Shown one piece after another: positions 29,544-35,500 of a stretch of 35,500 nt of DNA (its first letter is position 1; each line of letters starts with the position of its first letter). The stretch comes from Bordetella parapertussis. Lineage in GTDB: Bacteria > Pseudomonadota > Gammaproteobacteria > Burkholderiales > Burkholderiaceae_C. The stretch covers positions 1 through 35,500 of the forward strand of contig CAMDJU010000001.1 of assembly GCA_945900695.1 (NCBI GenBank), given 5' to 3'. The position numbers and the translations under genes are program-made. Under the pieces are notes generated by a model, which did no database searches, was not told where the DNA came from, and worked only from the letters and a program-made list of their open reading frames with translations.

Positions 29544-31619
29544 GTGAACCCACCTATCCCAGACCGCGCCGACCACCTGCCATTGCTTGACCGCGACGAA
29601 AGCATCTTGCGCTTTAACCAGCGGGTTTTGGACTGGGCTCGGCGCACCGATGTCCCCTTGTTGGAACGCTTGCGCTACTTGTGCATCGTGTCATCCAATT
29701 TGGACGAGTTTTTTGAAGTGCGCGCCGAATTGCACTTGAGCGCCTCTCGGCATGGCAAAAATGTGGGCCCCTTCAGTTCCGACAGCCACGCCCGCATCAG
29801 TGAGCGCGCCCATACCCTGGTCGATGAGCAATACCAGTTGTACAACGAGTCTTTGTTGCCGGCCTTTGCCAAAAGTGGCATACACATCTTGTCGCACATC
29901 GAACGCAACCAAGCTCAGCAGCAGTGGGTCAAGTCGTATTTTCAAAACCATGTGAAACCCTTGCTCACCCCGGTGGGCTTGGACCCGTCGCATCCCTTCC
30001 CCCAGGTGGCCAACAAATCGCTCAATTTCATTGTGCGTTTATCGGGCAAAGACGCCTTTGGGCGTGAGAACGAAATTGCCATTGTCAAGGTGCCCCGGGT
30101 CTTGCCACGCGTCATCCGCATGCCCGACAAGTTGGCTGGCAAACGAAGTTTATTTGTCTCTTTGTCCAGCGTCATCCGCTCCCATTTGAGCGATTTGTTC
30201 CCGGGGCGTGTGGTGGGGCAGTTTTCCCAGTTTCGCGTCACCCGCCATTCAGACTTGGCCTTGGACGCTGAAGACGTGCAAAACCTGCGCACCGCCTTGC
30301 GCCAAGGCTTACAGCACCGCAACTATGGCGCTGCCGTGCGCTTGGAAGTGTCGTCGGGGTGTTCGGCCTTTTTGGCCGATTTTTTGTTGCAGCAGTTTGA
30401 ACTGCCCAGCGCAGCCTTGTACCGGGTGCATGGCCCCGTGAACCTGGTGCGCTTGAATCAGTTGATCGATCTGATCGATAAGCCTAAGTTGCTGTTTGCG
30501 CCCTATCGCGCCAGCTTCCCGGTCCAGATGGCCTCGCGCGGGTCGGTTTTTGAGCGTTTGCGCAATAAAGGCGACATCCTGTTCCATCAGCCATTTGAGA
30601 GTTTTGACGGGGTATTGACGTTTTTGCGCGAGGCCGTGCACGACCCGCAAGTGTTGGCCATCAAGCAAACCATTTACCGCACGGGCACCGACTCGGCCAT
30701 GATGGACTTGCTCACCGAAGCGGTGCGCCGTGGCATCGAGGTCACGGTGGTGGTGGAGCTCAAGGCGCGTTTTGACGAAGAAGCCAACATCAATTGGGCC
30801 GAAAAGCTCGAGCGCATTGGCGCCCAAGTGGTGTATGGCGTGGTGGGCCTGAAAACCCATGCCAAGATGATGCTCATCAGCCGGCGCGAGGGTGCGCACA
30901 TTCGGCGTTATGTGCACCTGTCCACGGGCAACTACAACCCCAAAACCGCCAAGCTGTACACCGACATCAGCCATTTGAGCGCAGATAACGCGCTCACCGC
31001 AGAGGTCGAAAGTGTGTTTGGCCTGCTCGCCAGCCAAAACCGGCCGCCACGCTTGCACCAACTGTGGGTGGCGCCATTTCATTTGCAGCGCCGATTGCTG
31101 GACAAAATTGAGCAGTTGACCCAGGCCGCTCAAGCGGGCGTGTCCACCCGCTTGGTGGCCAAAATGAATGCCCTCACCGATGAAGACTTGGTCCACGCCT
31201 TGATGGCGGCGGGCCGTGCCGGGGTCAAGATCGACCTGATCGTGCGTGGCGCATGCATCTTGCCCGCCCAAGTGCCTGGCCACACCGACAACATCCGGGT
31301 GCGCTCGGTGATTGGGCGTTTTTTGGAGCATTCGCGGGTGTTCTATTTCCGTTGTGGCCAGGACGAATCGCTGTACCTCTCCAGCGCCGATTGGATGAAC
31401 CGCAACATGCTGCGCCGCGTTGAGTTGGCTTGGCCCATCAACGACCCGGTCTTGCGCCAGCGCATCATTGACGAGTGTTTGGTGGCTTATTTGCACGACA
31501 CCGCCAACGCCTGGAGCTTGCAAGCCGATGGCAACTACGTCGACCTGGCCAAAGGCTGCGCGCCGCCTTTGCTCAGTGCCCAAAAGGCCCTGATGGTCCG
31601 TTACCAAGACAAGGCCTGA
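29544..31619 (+). CDS. ppk1: Polyphosphate kinase 1
   Basis: PPK1 reversibly transfers the gamma-phosphate of ATP to inorganic polyphosphate through a phosphohistidine. The 691-residue protein has the N-terminal domain (DRDESILRFNQRVLDWA, SNLDEFFEVR), the head domain, and two phospholipase-D-like C domains. The catalytic His residues are expected at His439 (GLKTHAKMML) and His458 (YVHLSTGNYN), matching E. coli His435 and His454. IYRTGTDSAMM and ELKARFDEEANI are family motifs. The GTG at 29544 matches the family start. The promoter region upstream carries Pho-box-like repeats. sixA follows 3 bases after the stop. Confidence 0.97.
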   Translation: MNPPIPDRADHLPLLDRDESILRFNQRVLDWARRTDVPLLERLRYLCIVSSNLDEFFEVRAELHLSASRHGKNVGPFSSDSHARISERAHTLVDEQYQLYNESLLPAFAKSGIHILSHIERNQAQQQWVKSYFQNHVKPLLTPVGLDPSHPFPQVANKSLNFIVRLSGKDAFGRENEIAIVKVPRVLPRVIRMPDKLAGKRSLFVSLSSVIRSHLSDLFPGRVVGQFSQFRVTRHSDLALDAEDVQNLRTALRQGLQHRNYGAAVRLEVSSGCSAFLADFLLQQFELPSAALYRVHGPVNLVRLNQLIDLIDKPKLLFAPYRASFPVQMASRGSVFERLRNKGDILFHQPFESFDGVLTFLREAVHDPQVLAIKQTIYRTGTDSAMMDLLTEAVRRGIEVTVVVELKARFDEEANINWAEKLERIGAQVVYGVVGLKTHAKMMLISRREGAHIRRYVHLSTGNYNPKTAKLYTDISHLSADNALTAEVESVFGLLASQNRPPRLHQLWVAPFHLQRRLLDKIEQLTQAAQAGVSTRLVAKMNALTDEDLVHALMAAGRAGVKIDLIVRGACILPAQVPGHTDNIRVRSVIGRFLEHSRVFYFRCGQDESLYLSSADWMNRNMLRRVELAWPINDPVLRQRIIDECLVAYLHDTANAWSLQADGNYVDLAKGCAPPLLSAQKALMVRYQDKA

Positions 31620-31622
31620 ACC

Positions 31623-32084
31623 ATGGACCTGATTTTGTGGCGCCACGCCGAGGCCGAGGAAGCCGCACCCGGGGGCAACGATGCAGAGCGCCAACTCACC
31701 CCCCGAGGTGAAAAACAAGCCCTGCGCATGGCCCAGTGGCTGGAGCGCCAACTGCCAGAGAGCACCCGCATCCTGAGCAGCCCGGCCAGGCGCTGTGAGC
31801 AAACGGTGTTGTGCTTGGGGCGCAAGTACAAAGTGCGGGACGAGTTGTCGCCAGACGGCCAGGCCGAACAACTGCTCAACTTGGTGCATTGGCCCGCGCA
31901 AAAAACACCCACCTTGCTGGTGGGGCACCAGCCTTGGTTGGGGCAGATCCTGGCTTTGGCTTTGGGCGTGCCCGAGTCAGGCCTGAGCGTGCGCAAAGGT
32001 TCGGTGTGGTGGCTGCGCTCGCGCAATCGAGACGAGGTGTCACAAACTGTTTTGATGTGCGTGCAGTCGCCTGAGTTTTTATAG
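31623..32084 (+). CDS. sixA: Phosphohistidine phosphatase SixA
   Basis: SixA belongs to the histidine phosphatase (phosphoglycerate mutase-like) superfamily and removes phosphate from phosphohistidine. E. coli SixA acts on the PTS-Ntr carrier NPr. The RHG-type motif is LWRHAEAE with nucleophile His8, LSSPARRCEQT contains the second Arg, and LLVGHQPWL has His102. Length is 153 residues (E. coli 161). It starts 3 bases after ppk1, so the two are one transcript and probably translationally coupled. Confidence 0.9.
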   Translation: MDLILWRHAEAEEAAPGGNDAERQLTPRGEKQALRMAQWLERQLPESTRILSSPARRCEQTVLCLGRKYKVRDELSPDGQAEQLLNLVHWPAQKTPTLLVGHQPWLGQILALALGVPESGLSVRKGSVWWLRSRNRDEVSQTVLMCVQSPEFL

Positions 32085-32181
32085 GCCTGCAGCCTTCCGC
32101 CTGGCCTTTGTACCGGCTTTGGCACAATGGCCTGCCGCCATCCACCGCCATTTACCGCGAAACCCCCCGCCGACCTCGACC

Positions 32182-32466
32182 ATGCCCACCGCTCTGAACG
32201 ACGCCGATATCCAAGCCGCCTTGGCCACCGTGCCTGGATGGACGCACCAGTCCCAACCCCCATGCTTGTTCCGCGACTGGCAGTTCACCGATTTTGTTCA
32301 GGCTTTTGGTTTTGTCACCCAAGTGGCTTTGCTGGCCCAAGCCATGGACCACCACCCTGACTGGTCCCAGTCATACAACCAGGTGTCGTTGCGTTTGCAC
32401 TCGCACGATGCGGGTGGGGTGACCCAGCGTGATCTCGATTTGGCCCGGCGCATCAATGCCTTGTGA
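32182..32466 (+). CDS. phhB: Pterin-4a-carbinolamine dehydratase
   Basis: This small (94-residue) enzyme dehydrates 4a-hydroxytetrahydrobiopterin, recycling the pterin cofactor of phenylalanine hydroxylase. In bacteria without that enzyme it may support molybdopterin or folate metabolism. The active-site signature is MDHHPDWSQSYNQVSLRL with His57, His58 and Pro59, then His75-Asp76 in SHDAGGVT. The ATG at 32182 gives the family start (LNDADIQAALATVPGW). An in-frame ATG at 32119 adds residues unlike the family. No phenylalanine hydroxylase gene is in the window. Confidence 0.9.
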   Translation: MPTALNDADIQAALATVPGWTHQSQPPCLFRDWQFTDFVQAFGFVTQVALLAQAMDHHPDWSQSYNQVSLRLHSHDAGGVTQRDLDLARRINAL

Positions 32467-32497
32467 CTTTGTGAACGTCTAACCCATCCATAAAACC

Positions 32498-33847
32498 ATG
32501 GCACAACCCTCCAGATCGTCCGATGTGACCCGCTTGCAGCAGGCTTTGGCCCATGGACACACCACTTGCGAGGCTTGGGTCGAGCAGTCTTTGGCCCTGG
32601 CCGCCCAGCCAGCGGCAGCCCATGTGTTTACCCACCTCTGGGCCGAATCGGCCCTGGCCAGTGCGCGCCATGCCGATGCACAGCGGCGCAGCGGTGTTCG
32701 TTTGGGCCCGTTGGCGGGCTTGCCCGTCACCATCAAAGACTTGTTCGATGTGGCCGGAGAGACCACCACCTCGGGCAGTGTGGTGTGTGCGAGCGAGGCG
32801 CCTGCCGAATGCGACGCCCCAGCCGTGGCCCATTTGCGCGCCAGCGGCGCGGCCTTGCTGGGCAAAACCAATATGAGCGAGTTTGCCTTTTCAGGCGTGG
32901 GCTACAACCCGCATTGGGGCACGCCCGCCAACCCAGCGGACGCCACACTGGCGCGCATTCCCGGCGGCTCTTCTTCGGGCGCTGCCGTATCGGTGGGCTT
33001 GGGTTTGGCCGTGGCAGGTTTGGGTTCAGACACCGGTGGCTCCTTGCGCATCCCCGCGGCCTTGTGTGGCCTGGTGGGTTTCAAGGGCAGCCAATCGAGG
33101 GTGACGCGCCAAGGGGCAATGGAGTTGGCGCGCTCGCTCGACACCGTGGGTGCCATCACCCGCAGCGTGGACGACGCTTGTCTGCTGGATGCGGTGCTGA
33201 GTGGTCAAGGGCTGAGCATGCGCCAGCGCTCGGTCAAAGGCCTGCGTCTGGCCGTGCCCACCACGGTGATGCAAGACGAACTCGATGCAGGTGTGTCAAA
33301 GGCCTTTGCGCGCACGCTCAGCCAATTGTCCGCCGCCGGTGTCCTGATTGAAGAGGTGTCCTGGTCAGAGTTGGGCGAGATCGCCACCCTGAATGCCCCA
33401 GGCGGCTTTTCTCCGGTCGAGGCTTACGCTGCCCACCGCCACCGCTTGGCAGCCGATGGGGCGCGCTTTGACCAGCGGGTCGCCCAGCGCATGGCGCTCG
33501 GTCAAGGGGTGAGTGCGGCCGACTACCTGACCATGATCGACCAGCGCCAAGCCTGGATCGGTCGCTCCAACCGCGCCCTGCAAAGCTTTGATGCCGTGAT
33601 CTGCCCCACCGTGCCGATGGTCGCTCCGGCCATCGCTATCACCTGCGCCAGTGATACCGCCTTTTTTGCTGCCAACCGACTGCTGCTGCGCAACACCTTT
33701 GCCATCAATTACTGGGACGGGTGCGCCATCAGCCTGCCCTGCCAAGCGCCAGGCGACTTGCCCGTGGGCCTGATGCTCGCGCGCGCCAATGGCCACGATG
33801 CTGAACTGCTGGGCGTGGCCAAGGCCATTGAGTCGGCCCTGGCCTAA
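32498..33847 (+). CDS. Amidase signature family hydrolase, substrate unknown
   Basis: The 449-residue protein has the Ser-cisSer-Lys triad of the amidase signature family: Lys80 in VTIKDLFD, Ser158 in PGGSSSGAA, and nucleophile Ser182 in GSDTGGSLRIPA, spaced as in FAAH and malonamidase E2. It is not the GatA of the Glu-tRNA amidotransferase: no gatB or gatC is nearby and the C-terminal portion is shorter. It should hydrolyse an amide or a carbamoyl compound. The ATG at 32498 has no good Shine-Dalgarno. Neighbours give no hint of the substrate. Confidence 0.85.
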   Translation: MAQPSRSSDVTRLQQALAHGHTTCEAWVEQSLALAAQPAAAHVFTHLWAESALASARHADAQRRSGVRLGPLAGLPVTIKDLFDVAGETTTSGSVVCASEAPAECDAPAVAHLRASGAALLGKTNMSEFAFSGVGYNPHWGTPANPADATLARIPGGSSSGAAVSVGLGLAVAGLGSDTGGSLRIPAALCGLVGFKGSQSRVTRQGAMELARSLDTVGAITRSVDDACLLDAVLSGQGLSMRQRSVKGLRLAVPTTVMQDELDAGVSKAFARTLSQLSAAGVLIEEVSWSELGEIATLNAPGGFSPVEAYAAHRHRLAADGARFDQRVAQRMALGQGVSAADYLTMIDQRQAWIGRSNRALQSFDAVICPTVPMVAPAIAITCASDTAFFAANRLLLRNTFAINYWDGCAISLPCQAPGDLPVGLMLARANGHDAELLGVAKAIESALA

Positions 33848-33914
33848 AGCTGGGGCCCAGCGGCCCTGCCCCTGCACCCAACCCATCCTCGAACCCTGTC
33901 CGAAAGACCTGCCT

Positions 33915-34301
33915 GTGATCTCCACCACCGCCATTGCCTGCCTCTTGATTGCGGGCTTGATGCCCTTGCTGGCCACCGCCGTGGCCAAGTGGGGCTTTGC
34001 CCATTACGACAACCACAACCCGCGTCAGTGGTTGGCGCAACAAAGCGGGGCCCGGGCGCGTGCCAATGCGGCGCAGGCCAATGCTTTTGAGGCCTTTCCG
34101 TTTTTTGCGGTGGGGGTGATCGTGGCCAGTTTGGCCCAGGTGGATGCAACGCGCATCCAGGCCTTGTCGGCCGTGTTTGTGCTGGCGCGTCTGGCCTTTA
34201 TCTATTGCTACATCACCGACAAAGCCAGCCTGCGCTCGGTGGTGTGGGGCGTGGCCATGGCCTGCTCAATCGCTTTGTACGGGTCTGCGCTCGCCCTTTG
34301 A
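33915..34301 (+). CDS. MAPEG-family membrane protein
   Basis: This 128-residue protein has four hydrophobic segments (residues about 3-22, 55-73, 80-95 and 105-123). Between the first two lies the conserved MAPEG stretch, with YDNHNPRQW and ARANAAQANAFEAFPFFAVGV (here shortened to ANAFEAFPFF). MAPEG proteins include microsomal glutathione transferases and eicosanoid enzymes. Bacterial members are mostly uncharacterised and may be glutathione-dependent. No ATG fits; the GTG at 33915 gives the family start. The open frame extends upstream into the amidase gene in another frame, which is spurious. Confidence 0.8.
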   Translation: MISTTAIACLLIAGLMPLLATAVAKWGFAHYDNHNPRQWLAQQSGARARANAAQANAFEAFPFFAVGVIVASLAQVDATRIQALSAVFVLARLAFIYCYITDKASLRSVVWGVAMACSIALYGSALAL

Positions 34302-34439
34302 GGACCCATGCAAGTTGGCTCTCAGGCCTTTTCCAGCCAACAAGCATGGATGCAACACGGCCAGTGATGGCCACGCCGCTGACGTTTTTCGCCACTGCAC
34401 GAGCGCGGTCGTCTGCGCGATGACAAGTTTTGCAGCCTT

Positions 34440-34760
34440 TTAAGGGCGCACCAAGCGGCAAGCGGAGCGGATGCTTTTGGCGCTGCGCATTTCCTCGCAG
34501 CGGGCCATCGATCGCCGCTCGCCCTCGGCGGTGATGCGGATGCCCACCGAGCAGGTGAAAACCATTTTGTCGCGATCGGTGTGGCTGTCATAGGCTACGG
34601 CGCAACGGCCCAACTCACCCAGGTCGGGTTGGTAATTGCGCCACATGCCCTGCAAGGCGTCTGGCAATTGGCCGGGGGCCACGGTGTCAGCTGCCTGCGC
34701 AGGCGTGCCCAACAAGGCAAATGTCAGGGCAATTGCGGCACTGGAGGCAAAGCGGTTCAT
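34440..34760 (-). CDS. Small secreted protein with four cysteines, unknown function
   Basis: The 106-residue protein begins with a clear signal peptide (MNRFASSAAIALTFALLGTP, cut after AQA). The mature part is about 83 residues, with Cys at 53, 70, 88 and 101, which could form two disulfides in the periplasm. I recognise no family. It stands alone on the minus strand, convergent with the MAPEG gene across a 138-base gap that contains only a small GGCCA-GTGA-TGGCC hairpin (34359-34372) and no T-tract. A leader over 190 bases long separates it from the divergent iorA. Signal peptide and paired Cys make it likely to be a real gene. Confidence 0.65.
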   Translation of the reverse strand: MNRFASSAAIALTFALLGTPAQAADTVAPGQLPDALQGMWRNYQPDLGELGRCAVAYDSHTDRDKMVFTCSVGIRITAEGERRSMARCEEMRSAKSIRSACRLVRP

Positions 34761-34959
34761 GGCCCATGATAAGCGTGAACATCTACATCATTTTGCTGTT
34801 TTTGGGAATGTTGACTTGATTTGACCCAGCTCAAACGGCCTTTGCCAAGGGCCCCAAAAACCGACTCAGTTCAAGCGTGATAACCTGGGCGGGTTTTCTA
34901 CCCAGCCCGGGACTTGGCTGGGGCCACCATACTTATTCAACCCAAGCAGGAGAACCCGC
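34761..34959. promoter_or_regulatory. Divergent region upstream of iorA, with a TTGA-N6-TCAA dyad
   Basis: This gap of about 200 bases between the secreted-protein gene and iorA is less GC-rich than its surroundings. It holds an inverted repeat TTGA-N6-TCAA (34821-34834) that matches eight of ten positions of the FNR/CRP-type half-sites (TTGAT-N4-ATCAA). It also holds a CTGGG/CCCAG pair near 34885-34905. The iorA Shine-Dalgarno CAGGAG is at about 34948-34953. No confident promoter is called. Confidence 0.35.
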
Positions 34960-35418
34960 ATGAAACTCGATGTGAACCGACAGGTTCGGGAACTGGACGT
35001 GGAACCCGATATGCCCTTGCTGTGGGCTTTGCGCGACGAACTCGACGTCAAAGGCCCCAAGTTTGGCTGCGGTGTGGCCCAATGCGGCTCTTGCACCGTG
35101 CTGCTCAATGGCGAGCCGGTGCGCTCATGCTCTTACCCGGTGTCAGCGGCGCTGGGTCAAAAAGTGGTGACCATCGAAGGCCTGGCCCAAAAAGACAAGC
35201 TGCACCCGGTGCAGCAAGCTTGGATCGATCACCAAGTGCCCCAATGCGGTTATTGCCAAGGCGGGCAAATTTTGGTCGCTGTGGCTTTGCTGCGGAAAAA
35301 GCCCAAGCCCACCGACCAAGACATTGACGCGGCCATGGGCAACATCTGCCGATGCGGCACCTATGCCCGCATCCGCACCGCCATCCACGCTGTGGCCAAG
35401 AAAGGGGTGCGCGCATGA
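34960..35418 (+). CDS. iorA: Isoquinoline 1-oxidoreductase-like alpha subunit, [2Fe-2S] protein
   Basis: This is the small iron-sulfur subunit of a two-subunit molybdenum hydroxylase of the xanthine oxidase family. The 152-residue protein has a plant-ferredoxin-type cluster ligated by Cys37, Cys42, Cys45 and Cys57 ([11 protein letters not shown]). A second cluster in the helical domain is ligated by Cys96, Cys99, Cys130 and Cys132 (CGYC, CRC). It would relay electrons from the molybdenum subunit. The substrate cannot be told: IorAB oxidises isoquinoline, but many relatives act on aldehydes or other N-heterocycles. The stop overlaps the next start by 4 bases (ATGA). Confidence 0.9.
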   Translation: MKLDVNRQVRELDVEPDMPLLWALRDELDVKGPKFGCGVAQCGSCTVLLNGEPVRSCSYPVSAALGQKVVTIEGLAQKDKLHPVQQAWIDHQVPQCGYCQGGQILVAVALLRKKPKPTDQDIDAAMGNICRCGTYARIRTAIHAVAKKGVRA

Positions 35419-35500
35419 CACATCTCGACACCACCACCGGACTGGCCCGGCGCGACTTCCTCAAGGTCTCGGCCACCACGGCCGCAGGCATGTCCTTGGG
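35415..35500 (+). CDS. iorB: Start of molybdopterin-binding beta subunit (IorB-like), Tat signal
   Basis: The last 86 bases encode the first 28 residues of a protein overlapping the iorA stop by 4 bases. The sequence contains [19 protein letters not shown], a twin-arginine (Tat) signal with the RRxFLK motif and the start of its hydrophobic core. The large subunit of IorAB-type enzymes is exported folded with its cofactor by the Tat system, so the identity follows from signal and position. The gene is cut by the window edge. Confidence 0.8.
   Translation, partial: MTHLDTTTGLARRDFLKVSATTAAGMSL

Noticed and set aside
30309..31928. A 539-codon minus-strand frame opposite ppk1/sixA
   Set aside because: It crosses the ppk1-sixA boundary and shows only antisense composition. 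The sense proteins carry complete catalytic motifs.

Overview
The window is a nearly gapless stretch of bacterial chromosome, and most of it is a conserved housekeeping block. The gene order (rpsB-tsf-pyrH-frr-cdsA-dxr-rseP-bamA-skp-lpxD-fabZ-lpxA-lpxB-rnhB-SpoU methylase, then carA-carB-greA-DUF4149-yhbY-rlmE-ftsH-folP-glmM-ppk) is characteristic of Betaproteobacteria. Protein style, moderately high GC, frequent GTG/TTG starts and weak Shine-Dalgarno sequences suggest Burkholderiales, probably Comamonadaceae. That placement is inference from order and protein resemblance, not from a search.

Layout. (1) 1-3691: the end of a protein with a Lys/Arg-rich tail (possibly RNase R), a short-chain dehydrogenase on +, then on the minus strand dadA and nnr (D-amino-acid dehydrogenase; NAD(P)H-hydrate repair). 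(2) 3692-18147: a long + strand block joining translation (S2, EF-Ts, RRF), nucleotide supply (UMP kinase), phospholipid and isoprenoid precursors (CdsA, Dxr), envelope proteolysis (RseP), outer-membrane protein assembly (BamA, Skp), lipid A synthesis (LpxD, LpxA, LpxB, with FabZ), RNase HII and an RNA methyltransferase. Many of these genes overlap or nearly touch. (3) 18148-23785: carA-carB, then greA and a small membrane protein. (4) 23809-29332: yhbY on the minus strand, divergent from rlmE, then ftsH, folP and glmM. (5) 29333-32466: ppk1, sixA and a pterin dehydratase. (6) 32467-35500: an amidase, a MAPEG protein, a small secreted four-Cys protein (minus strand), and the start of an isoquinoline-1-oxidoreductase-like molybdenum hydroxylase (iorA and the Tat-targeted start of iorB).

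I found no mobile element, CRISPR array, rRNA, tRNA, prophage or defence island, and no strong candidate for an undescribed multi-gene system. The most informative departures are in gene order and control regions. uppS, normally between frr and cdsA, is absent. The pst-phoUBR block that commonly separates glmM from ppk in Burkholderiales is absent, yet the glmM-ppk gap keeps 11-bp-phased Pho-box-like repeats over a good sigma-70 core. A strong GNRA-loop terminator lies directly against the greA ribosome-binding site. A clean hairpin sits in the rpsB leader. ftsH appears to start with TTG.
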